This document shows positions 42,153 to 51,449 of a stretch of DNA of 64,000 nucleotides, piece by piece. This DNA comes from Halosolutus gelatinilyticus (GTDB lineage Archaea > Halobacteriota > Halobacteria > Halobacteriales > Natrialbaceae), in NCBI RefSeq assembly GCF_023028105.1, contig NZ_CP095492.1:248001-312000 (forward strand). The letters are read 5' to 3'. The number at the start of each line of letters is the position of its first letter. Position 1 is the stretch's first letter. Below the pieces are notes generated by a model. It was not told the origin of the DNA. It saw nothing but the letters and a program-made list of their open reading frames with translations, and searched no databases. A program made the translations under genes and the position numbers.

Positions 42153-42943
42153 CGTACCAGCCTCCGTTCGGCCCACTCGTAGCCGCGGACGGCGAAGAAT
42201 GCGGTCAGCGAGATGACGACGAGAACGGCGAACATCTCCGTGTAGGCCCCAATCTCGCTGTACCTGAGGATCTCGTAGCCGACTCCTTCGTTTGATGCGA
42301 TGAGTTCAGCGCTCACCAGTGCGATGAAGGAAATCGGAATCGCCTGCCGGATCCCAGTCAAGATGCTCGGAAACGCCGTCGGAATCACGATTTTCAGGGG
42401 GATCTTCCACGATTCCATCCCCATCATCTGGGCCGACCAAATGAGGTTCCGATCGACGTTCTGCGCGGCGTTGTAGCTGTTGAGCACGATCGGGAGGAGA
42501 CTGGCTAAGAATACGATTAGGATCGCCGTCTCAGTGCCGACGCCAAGCCAGAGGATCGCCAGCGGTACCAGCGCTGACTTCGGAATGGGATAGATCAGCG
42601 CCAAGAACACTTCGAAGACGTTCTCAACGGACCGTGATCGCGCCATTCCGACACCGAGGAGCACCCCGACGATGATGCTTAGTCCGAGTCCGACGCCGAT
42701 TCGATAGAGCGATACCTGGAGATGCGGTAGTACTTGGCCGGTCGTCAGAATATTCCACGTGGCATAGCCCACATCGGACGGCGACGGGAGAATTCGTTCG
42801 TCGACGACGGTGCCGCTCATGACCGACCATAGCCCTACGAGAACCGCAATCGGGACCCACTCGAAGACGAACAGCACGACTCGCCGGACCGGCTCCGGGA
42901 ACGTTTCCTCCAAGCCCTCTAATCGGAAATCGGCGTATGACAT
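42143..42943 (-). CDS. NitT/TauT-type ABC transporter permease 1
   Basis: 266 residues with six hydrophobic segments and the coupling loop LPIVLNSYNAAQNVDRNLIWSA, parallel to the one in its partner. The opening residues are amphipathic. 4 nt separate it from the ATPase gene. Confidence 0.87.
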   Translation of the reverse strand: MSYADFRLEGLEETFPEPVRRVVLFVFEWVPIAVLVGLWSVMSGTVVDERILPSPSDVGYATWNILTTGQVLPHLQVSLYRIGVGLGLSIIVGVLLGVGMARSRSVENVFEVFLALIYPIPKSALVPLAILWLGVGTETAILIVFLASLLPIVLNSYNAAQNVDRNLIWSAQMMGMESWKIPLKIVIPTAFPSILTGIRQAIPISFIALVSAELIASNEGVGYEILRYSEIGAYTEMFAVLVVISLTAFFAVRGYEWAERRLVRWT

Positions 42944-42947
42944 GGTG

Positions 42948-43733
42948 TTACAGCTGGGCTTCCGGTTTTGTTTCCTCTCTGAGCGACTGCCACACTTCGT
43001 TTTTGGTGGCAGTGTATTCTCCAGACATGACTATTTCCTCGCGACTCTGGTTCCGGTCGATGTCGATTTCAGTAGTCGTCTTCTTCGTTCCGGGGTGGCG
43101 GGTCATGATCATCACCCGCTCGGAGAGGTAGACCGCCTCCTCTACGTCGTGAGTGATGAAGATCACCGTCTTCTCGAGGTTGCGCCAGATATCGAGGAGG
43201 TGATCCTGCAGCGACTCGCGGAGCGGCTGGTCAAGTGCTCCGAACGGTTCGTCCATCAACAGGATCTTTGGATCGTACGCCAGCGTCCGTGCGAGCGCGA
43301 CGCGCTGTTTCATCCCTCCCGAGAGTTCCTTCGGATACTTCTCTTCGAACCCGGCGAGGTCCATCATATCGATAAACCGCTGTGCAGTCTCTTGTCGTTC
43401 GGCCTTGTCGATGTCCTTCTGTTCGAGTCCATAGGTAACGTTGCCCATAACTGTCCGCCACGGGAAGAGGGCGTAGTCCTGAAAGACGACTCCGCGATCG
43501 GTCCCCGGACCGTCGATCGACTGTCCGTCGACACTGATCGTGCCGGTGCTCTCCTCGAGAAAGCCGGCGATCAGGTACAGCAGCGTGCTCTTCCCGCATC
43601 CGCTCGGCCCTACGACGCTGAGGAACTCTCCGCTCGGGATCTCGAGCGAGAGGTCTTTGATTGCCGTCGTGCGTTCGTCACCTGATTCGTACACCTTCTC
43701 GAGATCCGATATCGTAACGTGTCCTTCGACCAT
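42948..43733 (-). CDS. NitT/TauT-type ABC transporter ATPase (SsuB/TauB-like)
   Basis: 261 residues from ATG 43733. Walker A GPSGCGKST, Q-loop VFQDYALFPW, signature LSGGMKQRVALART, Walker B ILLMDEPFGALD, H-loop FITHDVEEA. These match the SsuB/TauB class. GTG 43751 is a possible earlier start. It drives the two permeases encoded downstream. Confidence 0.9.
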   Translation of the reverse strand: MVEGHVTISDLEKVYESGDERTTAIKDLSLEIPSGEFLSVVGPSGCGKSTLLYLIAGFLEESTGTISVDGQSIDGPGTDRGVVFQDYALFPWRTVMGNVTYGLEQKDIDKAERQETAQRFIDMMDLAGFEEKYPKELSGGMKQRVALARTLAYDPKILLMDEPFGALDQPLRESLQDHLLDIWRNLEKTVIFITHDVEEAVYLSERVMIMTRHPGTKKTTTEIDIDRNQSREEIVMSGEYTATKNEVWQSLREETKPEAQL

Positions 43734-43800
43734 CGTGCTTGCTGTTACCACATAGTTTTATTTGAATGCTTTGCGATCCGGTATCCGTCGGCGTGTGGGG

Positions 43801-44814
43801 TCACGAGAGGTACTCGTTGGTCGCGTGCGCTTCGGCGTCAAACTGATCCTCGAGAATGTCCAACTCGTACAGTTCGTCCATGATTCCCTGAATTGCATCG
43901 GTATCGTTTTCGAAGTCTCGATAGTACCCATACTCCGTCATGAAGAACTCGTCCACCTGATCTTCGGGGAGCTCGAAGTGTTCCGCGGCGATCGAGACGA
44001 CCTCGTCGCGGTTCTCCTGTACGTATTCGAATACGCCTTGAAAATCCTCTACCCACGCTTGAATTTCGTTTTCCTTCTCGTCGAGCGCGGTACCGGACGC
44101 CGCTGTGAACGTAAAGGGATACGGATGAAGTTCCTCCCCAAATGCGTCTCGAGACGTGAACACCTGCGTAAAGTCGTTATTCCGTGCCGTTACGGCGAAC
44201 AGCGCGGGGAAGATCGCCGCATCGAAGATGTCGTCCTCGAGCCCGCTGATGAAGGTGGGGAAACTCTGCTCGACGAATTCCACGTCCTCTTCGGGATCGA
44301 GGCCGACTTCGGTCAACATCTTCTGGTACACGGCGTGGATCCCCGTTCCGAGCGCATTGACGGCCAACGTCGCCCCTTCGAGGTCTTCCGGACCGGTGAT
44401 GTCCGAGTCGGGAAGCGAATAAACTGGAACCGCGAAATGGTCCGGATGAGCATCCCAGAAGTCGGTGGCGATCGCCGTGATGCCGCCGGGGACGGCATCG
44501 GAAACGATCGCGTTGCCGAAACTCGCGATGGTGACCATGCCCATGTCAGCTTGATCGGCCGCCATCGCGTTTACCGTGTCGGGCGTACTAGCGTCGTGCG
44601 AAACCTCGAGTTCATACGTTTCCCCGAGGCTATCCATCTCGTCTTGAATCTCCGGGATATCCAGTAGCGATCCGAAGTTCTCGATTGGGACAACGTAGTT
44701 GAATCGGAGCGTGTTGTTGGAATCCCCGCCCAGACACCCTGCTAACCCAGTGAGACCGGCGGCCGTCGCTATAGTACCCGCTTTGAGGAATCTCCGCCTG
44801 CTACTCGATAGCAT
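43801..44814 (-). CDS. NitT/TauT-type substrate-binding lipoprotein (NMT1/SsuA-like), Tat-exported
   Basis: 337 residues from ATG 44814. Twin-arginine signal RRRFLKAGTIATAAGLTGLAGC ends in a lipobox; only its parts SRRRFLKAG and LAGC are essential. The mature part has the type II binding fold with MAADQADMGMVTIASFGNA, typical of NMT1/SsuA. First gene of the importer operon. A GGAGGT site precedes the start by 3 nt, unusually close. The substrate is unknown. Confidence 0.87.
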   Translation of the reverse strand: MLSSSRRRFLKAGTIATAAGLTGLAGCLGGDSNNTLRFNYVVPIENFGSLLDIPEIQDEMDSLGETYELEVSHDASTPDTVNAMAADQADMGMVTIASFGNAIVSDAVPGGITAIATDFWDAHPDHFAVPVYSLPDSDITGPEDLEGATLAVNALGTGIHAVYQKMLTEVGLDPEEDVEFVEQSFPTFISGLEDDIFDAAIFPALFAVTARNNDFTQVFTSRDAFGEELHPYPFTFTAASGTALDEKENEIQAWVEDFQGVFEYVQENRDEVVSIAAEHFELPEDQVDEFFMTEYGYYRDFENDTDAIQGIMDELYELDILEDQFDAEAHATNEYLS

Positions 44815-44828
44815 ATGACCTCCATTGT

Positions 44829-44851
44829 ACAACATTGATAAAAAGTGTTGT
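44829..44851 (-). promoter_or_regulatory. Inverted repeat over the TATA box of the NitT/TauT-type operon
   Basis: ACAACA and TGTTGT flank an 11-base spacer that contains TTTTTATCAA on the minus strand, the likely TATA box 21-31 nt before ATG 44814. A repressor bound here would block transcription factor access. Confidence 0.4.
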
Positions 44852-44968
44852 GGATATCACAAGGAAGATGCAATACGTATAGAAACCGCGATCACGAGAG
44901 TGTAAAATGAACGAGACATTATCTCTGAGCCACTAAACAGGTGGGGGAGAATATCTCCGACAGCAGAA

Positions 44969-44978
44969 ACCATATAGT
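44969..44978 (+). promoter_or_regulatory. TATA box for the E1 operon
   Basis: ACCATATAGT lies about 28-37 nt before ATG 45006, supporting that start over the ATG at 44991. Confidence 0.5.
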
Positions 44979-45005
44979 GTTGGTTCGGACATGTACGGTC
45001 GTACA

Positions 45006-46163
45006 ATGGATAACAGTCCACAGTCCATCTCCTCTACGCCGATAGACGTCGCTGTCGACTCGGTCTCACAGAGCGACGTGGAGATCGAAACGCACCGCGT
45101 GATACATCCCGATGGGTCGATCGTCGCCGATCGCGTACCGGACCTCGACGACGACGAGTTCCGCGACCTCTACCGCTGGATGCTCCTGCAACGAGTCTAC
45201 GATGACCGGGCGACGAAGCTCCAACGACGCGGGCGGCTCGGAACCATCGCATCCGGCCGCGGACAGGAAGCCAGTATCGCCGGTAGCGGATACGCGCTCT
45301 CGAGAGACGACTGGGTATTCCCCTACGGTCGGGAGGCCAGTATGCTGGTAATGCACGGGCTCTCGATGCGGGACCTGCTGCTGTACTGGCGCGGCGTCGA
45401 AGACGCGGCGAGAACGGAAGGGGCTAACATTTTCCCGCTATCCATCTCGGTCGGGTCGCACGTCCCCATGGCCGCCGGCAAGGCGTGGGGAATGCAACTC
45501 GCGGACGAGGACAGCATCACCTTCGCGAACCTCGGCGACGGTGCGACGTCGACCGGTGCGTTCCACGAGGGGATGAACTTCGCCGGCGTCCTCGGCGTCC
45601 CGGCGGTGTTCTTTTGTCTGAACAATCAGTACGCTATCTCGCTCCCGTTCGACGATCAGACGAACGCCAAGACGGTCGCGCAGAAGGCGTTGGGCTACGG
45701 TATCGAGGGCATCCGCGTCGACGGGAACGACGTGCTTGCGGTCTACAACGCGGTCTCGACCGCTCGCCAACGGGCGCTCAACGGTGATCCTGTCCTCGTC
45801 GAAGCTGTTACCTACCGGCGCGGCGCGCACACGACCAGCGATGATCCGACGCGGTATCGCTCCGACGAGGAAGTCGAGGAGTGGAAAGAGCGAGATCCGT
45901 TGAATCGGTACCAGACCTTCCTCGAGGAGACCGACCGATGGGATGCGATCGACGAGGACGCGATTCGCGAGGAGGTCGAGCGGGAGTTCTCTGAGGCGGT
46001 CGACGCCGCCGACGCGTTCGAGGAACGGGGTATCGAAGATATCTTCGCATATCTTTACGCGGAGTTGCCACCGGAACTGGAACACCAGCTCGAGGAGTTC
46101 CGCGAACTCTTGGAGGAGCGACCGGAGATGTACGAGTACATCGAACAGCGACCGAAGGGGTAA
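45006..46163 (+). CDS. pdhA: 2-oxoacid dehydrogenase E1 component, alpha subunit
   Basis: 385 residues. The thiamine-diphosphate motif runs from GDGATSTGAFHEGMNFAGV to NNQYAISLPF. RGQEASIAGSGYAL and RRGAHTTSDDPTRYRS are the substrate and phosphorylation-loop regions. With E1 beta it decarboxylates pyruvate or a branched-chain 2-oxo acid and transfers the acyl group to lipoyl-E2. The family annotation does not separate pyruvate from branched-chain substrates here; haloarchaeal complexes of this kind have often unclear specificity. Confidence 0.9.
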   Translation: MDNSPQSISSTPIDVAVDSVSQSDVEIETHRVIHPDGSIVADRVPDLDDDEFRDLYRWMLLQRVYDDRATKLQRRGRLGTIASGRGQEASIAGSGYALSRDDWVFPYGREASMLVMHGLSMRDLLLYWRGVEDAARTEGANIFPLSISVGSHVPMAAGKAWGMQLADEDSITFANLGDGATSTGAFHEGMNFAGVLGVPAVFFCLNNQYAISLPFDDQTNAKTVAQKALGYGIEGIRVDGNDVLAVYNAVSTARQRALNGDPVLVEAVTYRRGAHTTSDDPTRYRSDEEVEEWKERDPLNRYQTFLEETDRWDAIDEDAIREEVEREFSEAVDAADAFEERGIEDIFAYLYAELPPELEHQLEEFRELLEERPEMYEYIEQRPKG

Positions 46164-46166
46164 CTC

Positions 46167-47132
46167 ATGAACGCGACGATCATTCAGGCGGTCAATGACG
46201 CGATGCACGAGGAGATGGCCAATGATGACCGGACGCTGGTCTTCGGACAGGACGTCGCCGAATCCGGCGGCGTCTTCCGCGCGACCGAGGGGCTCAAAGA
46301 CGAGTTCGGCGCCGAACGCGTCCTCGACACCCCGCTATCGGAGATCGCTATCGTCGGCTCAGCGATCGGCCTTGCAACTCACGGCTTCCGGCCGATCGCG
46401 GAAATCCAGTTCTCGGGATTTCTCCCGCCGGCCTTTGACCAGTTAGTGACGAACGCCAGTCGGATCCGCTGGCGTACCCGTGGCGAACTCACGGCACCGA
46501 TGGTCGTCCGTACCCCGTACGGGGCCGGGGTCCGCGCACTCGAACACCACTCCGAGAGCCTCGAGGGCGCCTACAGCCACGTCCCCGGTCTCAAGGTCGC
46601 GATCCCGTCGACCCCCCATGACGCCAAGGGGATGCTCATCAGCGCAATTCGCGATCCCGATCCTGTACTGTTCATGGAGCCCAAACGCGTCTATCGCTCG
46701 CTGCGCGAGGATGTTCCCGAAGGGACCTACACTGAGCCGCTAGGAGAGGCGGCCATCCGACGGGAGGGCGAAGCGGTCACGGTCATCTCGTGGGGCGCAA
46801 TGATGCACAACACGCTCGAGGCCGTCGAGAATCTCGGCGTCGACGCCGATGTGATCGATCTGCGGTCAATTTCGCCGCTCGACCGCGAGACGATCCTCGA
46901 GTCGATCCGCAAGACCGGCCGCTGCGTCGTCGTTCACGAGGCGGCCAAAACCGGCGGGTTCGGTGGTGAGATCATTGCGACGATCAACGACGAGGCGCTG
47001 ATGTTCCTCGAGGCTCCGGTCAACCGCGTGACCGGCTTCGACGCCCCGGTCCCGCTGCTCTCGATGGAAGACTATTACCTCCCGCATCCGCCGCGGATCG
47101 AGGAAGCGATCGCGGAGACCGTCTCCTACTGA
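46167..47132 (+). CDS. pdhB: 2-oxoacid dehydrogenase E1 component, beta subunit
   Basis: 321 residues, 3 nt after E1 alpha. VFGQDVAESGGVFRATEGL at the start, then DTPLSEIAIVGSAIGLA, DQLVTNASRIRWRT and VIDLRSISPLDRETI, all typical of transketolase-like E1 beta. It completes the TPP site at the alpha/beta interface. Its 3' end is convergent with the E3 gene, 24 nt away. Confidence 0.92.
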   Translation: MNATIIQAVNDAMHEEMANDDRTLVFGQDVAESGGVFRATEGLKDEFGAERVLDTPLSEIAIVGSAIGLATHGFRPIAEIQFSGFLPPAFDQLVTNASRIRWRTRGELTAPMVVRTPYGAGVRALEHHSESLEGAYSHVPGLKVAIPSTPHDAKGMLISAIRDPDPVLFMEPKRVYRSLREDVPEGTYTEPLGEAAIRREGEAVTVISWGAMMHNTLEAVENLGVDADVIDLRSISPLDRETILESIRKTGRCVVVHEAAKTGGFGGEIIATINDEALMFLEAPVNRVTGFDAPVPLLSMEDYYLPHPPRIEEAIAETVSY

Positions 47133-47156
47133 GTCCCTCTACGCTCGACGCCGTGG

Positions 47157-48578
47157 TTACCGGTTTCGCGTGTGGATGGCTCGATCTCGAGCGTTTTCAG
47201 CTGCCTCCATCACCGCCTCCGAGAGCGTCGGGTGCGCGTGGATCGTCAACGCGACGTCCTCGAGGCGCGCCCCCATCTCGACGGCGAGGCCGATTTCGCC
47301 GATCAGCTCCGAGGCCTCAGGGGCGACGACTTCTCCGCCGAGGACGAACTCTGTCTCTTTGTCGGCAACGAGCCGCACAAACCCGTCCGGCTCGGACATG
47401 GTGAGCGCCCGACCGCTGGCCCGCAGCGGCATCGTTCCGACGATGGGCTCGTAACCGGCGTCTGCCGCCTCAGTTTTGGTCATCCCGACAGTCCCGATTT
47501 CGGGATCGGTGAACACGGCCCCGGGAACGGCTCGGTGATCCACGGCGACCGGTTCGCCGGCCGCGACGCCGGCGGCGACGAGCCCCTCCGCCATAGCCGC
47601 GTGAGCAAGCATCGGTTCGCCGGCTACGTCGCCGATCGCCGTGACGTGTTCGATGTCGGTCCGCATGCGGTCATCAGTCGGTAGAATGCCCTGTTCGTCG
47701 GTTTCGAGACTAATCTCGTCCAGCCTCAGCCCGTCGGTCACGGGCTCGCGGCCGACGGAGACTAACACGCGATCGGCAGCATAGACGGCCTCGTCGCCGC
47801 CGTCGATTTCGGTCACGACCTCGATTCGGTCCTCGTCTCGCCACTCGATCGCCCGCTCGCCGAAATGGAACTCGACGCCGAGCGCTTCCACCCGATCCCG
47901 GACCACTCGGGTGACGTCGTCTCCGTAATTCGGAAGGGCGTCGTCGAGCATTTCGACGACTGTAACGTCAGCGCCGGCCTTCGCGAGCGCCGTCGAAAGT
48001 TCCATCCCGATGTAGCCCGCGCCGACGACGAGGAGTTCGTCCGGGACTGTACTGGCATCCAGCGCATCGCGCGAAGACCAGATGGGGTCGTCCTCGAAGT
48101 CGAAGCCAGGGATCGTCAGCGGGCGACTTCCCGTCGCGATAACGGCGTGTTCGAACTCGACTGATTCACTTCCCTGACCCTCTCCGCCGTGGGCGATACG
48201 AACCGTCCGCTCGTCGACGAACGCCGCCGTTCCTTCGATCAGATTCACGCCGTTGGCCTCGCAGAGTGTCTCGACGCCGCCGGTCAACTGATCGACGACT
48301 TCGTCTTTCCACTCGACGAGCGTCCGCATATCGATCGTCGGATCGGCGTGGATGCCCACCTCCTCGGCGTTACGAGCCTCGTGAGCGATATCAGTCGCAG
48401 CGAGCAGCGCTTTCGATGGAATGCACCCGTAGTTGAGGCAGGTCCCACCGTACGCTTCTCTCTCGACGAGCGTCGCATCGAGTCCGTGTTGTGCGGCGCG
48501 GATCGCGGCCGTATAGCCCCCCGGACCGCCGCCGATGACCAGTACGTCCGTTCCAGTTGGTACGTCTCCAACGACCAT
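47157..48578 (-). CDS. lpdA: Dihydrolipoyl dehydrogenase (E3)
   Basis: 473 residues from ATG 48578. FAD motif VLVIGGGPGGYTAA, redox disulfide GGTCLNYGCIPSKALL, NAD motif VVGAGYIGMELS, second FAD motif TAIGDVAGEPMLAH, and the C-terminal interface IHAHPTLSEAVMEAA with the His-Glu pair. It reoxidises lipoyl groups of E2 with NAD+. Its start overlaps the E2 stop as TAATG. Confidence 0.95.
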   Translation of the reverse strand: MVVGDVPTGTDVLVIGGGPGGYTAAIRAAQHGLDATLVEREAYGGTCLNYGCIPSKALLAATDIAHEARNAEEVGIHADPTIDMRTLVEWKDEVVDQLTGGVETLCEANGVNLIEGTAAFVDERTVRIAHGGEGQGSESVEFEHAVIATGSRPLTIPGFDFEDDPIWSSRDALDASTVPDELLVVGAGYIGMELSTALAKAGADVTVVEMLDDALPNYGDDVTRVVRDRVEALGVEFHFGERAIEWRDEDRIEVVTEIDGGDEAVYAADRVLVSVGREPVTDGLRLDEISLETDEQGILPTDDRMRTDIEHVTAIGDVAGEPMLAHAAMAEGLVAAGVAAGEPVAVDHRAVPGAVFTDPEIGTVGMTKTEAADAGYEPIVGTMPLRASGRALTMSEPDGFVRLVADKETEFVLGGEVVAPEASELIGEIGLAVEMGARLEDVALTIHAHPTLSEAVMEAAENARDRAIHTRNR

Positions 48579-50149
48579 TATTCGAGCAGTAGCAGGTTGG
48601 GATCGTTCAGGTATCGTTTGACCTCGTTCGTGAACCGTCCGGCCTCGGCCCCGTCGATGATTCGGTGGTCGGCCGACATGGAGATCGGAAGCGTCGGCCG
48701 GGCGACGATCTCGCCATCTTCGGCCCACGGTCGCTCCTCCAGCGAACCAAGCGCGAGAATCGCCGCCTCGGGATAGTTAATGATCGGCGACGCGTGCTCG
48801 CCGCCGACGGCGCCGATATTGGTGATCGTAAACGTGCTTCCGCGGAGTTCTTCGGGCCTGATAGATCGCTCTCGGGCCCGTTCGGCCTTGTCGTCGATTT
48901 CGCGGGCAATCTTGAGCAGCCCCTTCCGATCGGCGTTTTCGATCACCGGGACCATGAGACCGGCGTCACTGGCGACGGCGATCCCGATGTTGTATTCGCC
49001 GTGGAGGATGATCTCTTCGTTCTCTTCGTCGAGTTCGGCATTGACTTGCGGAACCGATCTCAGCGCCGCCACTACCGCTTTGACGACGAACGGAAGATAG
49101 GTGAGCCGGATTCCACGCTCTTCCGCACGCGCTTTGAGCTGGGTGCGTACGTCGACGAGCTTCGAGACTTCGATCTCGTCGTGGTGGCTCACGTGCGGAG
49201 CCGTGTATTTTGACTCCGCCATCCGCTCGCCGATCGTTCGTCGGATGCCGGTGTAGGGAATTCGATCGCCGGGCCGGGGATCCCCGGTCGTCCGCTCTCG
49301 ACGCCGGGACCGTGTCTCGGCTGCTGCAGCGTCCGACGAGTGATCGTCCGCCTCGTAAGCACGAACGTCCTCGGGCGTCACGAACGCCTCGCCGTTTCGC
49401 CGCTCGCTAGCGGGCACGACATCGATGTCGATTCCCGTTTCGCGGGCGAGCCGCCTAGTCGCCGGCATCGCGAGCGTCCTGTCGCGGTCGGCGCGCTCAT
49501 CGTCGCCCACGGATCGGATCCTGTTATCGGTACCTGAATGGGTGTCGATTCCCGACGTTGCATCGGGAGATCCGGCCACGGTCGATTCGGGGCTCGCCCC
49601 ATCACGGGACGTCGAGGTTGTCTCCTCCGCTTCACTCGCTTCCCGCGCGGCCTCGCGGACGTCGCGTTTCGTGACCCGAGCGCCGTCGGTCCGGAGCGCC
49701 GCAAGATCGACGTCCAGTTCGCGTGCGAGTCGCCGCACGCTGGGCGGTGCGAACGCGCGCTCGTCGTGAACGCATTCGTTCTCCTCATTTGGCGACCCTG
49801 GCAGGTCTGCCGATTCGGAGCTCACGGCAGTCTCGGCGGACGCGTCGACATCTGTAGCTTCGTCACTCCCTCGTTCACTCTCGTTCGTGTCGTCGCCGGT
49901 AGCAACTTCGTCGTCGACGCTGAAGACAATGAACACTTCGTCGACGGGAACGACGTCACCCTCCTCGGCGCGCAGTTCTGCTACCTCCCCGTCGTAAGGC
50001 GATGGAATTTCGACGAGCGCCTTGTCGGTCTCGACCTCGGCGATCACCTCGTCCTCTTCTACGCGATCACCGACGTCGACGCGCCAAGTGACGAGTTCTC
50101 CTTCGGCCACGCCCTCGCCGACGTCCGGCAGTTCGAACTCCTTCCTCAT
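48578..50149 (-). CDS. Dihydrolipoamide acyltransferase (E2) with two E3-binding domains
   Basis: 523 residues from ATG 50149. Lipoyl domain at 1-85 with the lipoylated Lys in VETDKALVEIP. Two peripheral-subunit-binding domains follow: APPSVRRLARELDVDLAAL near 135-170 and AMPATRRLARETGIDIDVV near 230-265, joined by acidic Ser/Thr-rich linkers. The catalytic CAT domain starts near 295 (GIRRTIGERMAESKYTAPHV) and ends with the active-site DHRIIDG. Duplicated E3-binding domains are unusual. First gene of the minus-strand E2-E3 pair, convergent with E1. Confidence 0.92.
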   Translation of the reverse strand: MRKEFELPDVGEGVAEGELVTWRVDVGDRVEEDEVIAEVETDKALVEIPSPYDGEVAELRAEEGDVVPVDEVFIVFSVDDEVATGDDTNESERGSDEATDVDASAETAVSSESADLPGSPNEENECVHDERAFAPPSVRRLARELDVDLAALRTDGARVTKRDVREAAREASEAEETTSTSRDGASPESTVAGSPDATSGIDTHSGTDNRIRSVGDDERADRDRTLAMPATRRLARETGIDIDVVPASERRNGEAFVTPEDVRAYEADDHSSDAAAAETRSRRRERTTGDPRPGDRIPYTGIRRTIGERMAESKYTAPHVSHHDEIEVSKLVDVRTQLKARAEERGIRLTYLPFVVKAVVAALRSVPQVNAELDEENEEIILHGEYNIGIAVASDAGLMVPVIENADRKGLLKIAREIDDKAERARERSIRPEELRGSTFTITNIGAVGGEHASPIINYPEAAILALGSLEERPWAEDGEIVARPTLPISMSADHRIIDGAEAGRFTNEVKRYLNDPNLLLLE

Positions 50150-50277
50150 CGTGTGTAATAGATACACTCACACACAGAAGTATACACTCTTCGGTTAGTC
50201 GCGTCCGTCGTTACACGAGCCTTCCAGAAACGTGCGGACCAAACGACGGCGTTGATTCGATCCCGCCGGTACGTTCT

Positions 50278-51054
50278 TCACCGGGAGATCCGCCGGAGCC
50301 GCTCCTCAAGCGTCGAACGGATCGAACTAAGGTCACCGCCCATTCGAATAATCTGATAACCGTCTTCGACCGCCGCCTCGATGGCGTCCGGCTCGTTCTC
50401 GATCCTGCCCATCGGAACGCCGGCCGAACGACAAGCGGCCTCAATCTCTTCGATTTGGCCCCTCACGTCGGGATGATTCTTGTTCGTCGGATGCCCCATC
50501 TGCACTGACAGGTCGGAGGGGCCGACGAAGACGAACCCGAGGTCCGAGACGGAGAGGATTCCCTCAAGCTCGTCGATCGCGGTGGTCTTCTCGATCATCG
50601 CGCCGACGCAGACCTCGTCGTCTTCTGTCGCCACGTAGTCGTCGGTGAAACCCCAGGTCCGGGATCGACCGCTAGCCATTCCCCGCTCGCCTGGTTCACC
50701 CTCGTAGACGAAGCGGCTCGCTTCCACTGCCGCTCGGATCTCGTCGGCGGTGTCCACGCGCGGGATGAGGAGGTTCCGCACGCCCGCATCGAGCACCTTT
50801 CGGACGAGCGGCGGATCGCCCGACGGAAGTCGAACGAACAGGTCGATTCCGCCGACCTCTGCGGCGCGTGTGAGTTCCTCGAAAACCGTGCTATCGTACG
50901 GACTTGGGCCCATGTGCTCGAAGTCCAACCACACGAAGTCGATCCCTAGCTCCCCGTAGATCTCGACGATCGTCGGGGAAAACGTCGAAGCGCGCGCTCC
51001 GTAGACAACGTCTCCGTTCTCGATCCGTTCTCGCAAGCTGTTTCGCTGGTCCAT
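50278..51054 (-). CDS. HpcH/HpaI-family class II aldolase
   Basis: 258 residues. The fold signatures are VWLDFEHMGPSP, FVRLPSGDPPLVRKVLDAG (substrate Arg), AMIEKTTAIDELEGI (metal-binding Glu) and FVGPSDLSVQMG (metal-binding Asp). Such aldolases split 2-keto-3-deoxy or 4-hydroxy-2-oxo acids to pyruvate plus an aldehyde, with Mg2+ or Mn2+. 30 nt downstream of a VOC gene on the same strand. Pyruvate would feed the 2-oxoacid dehydrogenase encoded beside it. Confidence 0.88.
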   Translation of the reverse strand: MDQRNSLRERIENGDVVYGARASTFSPTIVEIYGELGIDFVWLDFEHMGPSPYDSTVFEELTRAAEVGGIDLFVRLPSGDPPLVRKVLDAGVRNLLIPRVDTADEIRAAVEASRFVYEGEPGERGMASGRSRTWGFTDDYVATEDDEVCVGAMIEKTTAIDELEGILSVSDLGFVFVGPSDLSVQMGHPTNKNHPDVRGQIEEIEAACRSAGVPMGRIENEPDAIEAAVEDGYQIIRMGGDLSSIRSTLEERLRRISR

Positions 51055-51086
51055 GGTGTCTGCTGTTTTACGCTGGCCGCTGTGAT

Positions 51087-51449
51087 CTACTCGTCCGCGA
51101 CTACCTGGAAACGCCGTCCGTCGGGGTCTCTGAAGTTCGTGATCTGCCGGTCTGTCGCCTCCACCTCGTAGGGGCCGACGATCGAATCGACATCCTCGGC
51201 CTCGAGCTGCTCGGTCACTCCTTCAATATCGTCGACGGCGAACGCGATGTGGTTGATCCCGGGCACCTCTTCGCCTTCGACGGTGTGGATCTCGAAGATC
51301 GGACCGTCACCATCCGCCGGCTCGAGTTCTACGGATTCTCCGTGGTGTTCCGTCGTTCGAAGCTCTTCGTACCCTAACTTCTTCAAAAAATTTGTCATCT
51401 CGTCCGCGTCACTAACCTCGATTTCGATGTGATCTATCTCTCCTATCAT
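51087..51449 (-). CDS. VOC-superfamily (glyoxalase/extradiol-type) protein
   Basis: 120 residues. Two beta-alpha-beta-beta-beta modules, the first starting IDHIEIEVSDADEM and the second INHIAFAVDDIEGV, ending with NFRDPDGRRFQVV. Candidate metal ligands are His7, Glu/His around the module ends and His near 67. One-domain VOC proteins include methylmalonyl-CoA epimerases, glyoxalases and lactoylglutathione lyases. Its partner aldolase suggests carbonyl-compound handling; function otherwise unknown. Confidence 0.82.
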   Translation of the reverse strand: MIGEIDHIEIEVSDADEMTNFLKKLGYEELRTTEHHGESVELEPADGDGPIFEIHTVEGEEVPGINHIAFAVDDIEGVTEQLEAEDVDSIVGPYEVEATDRQITNFRDPDGRRFQVVADE

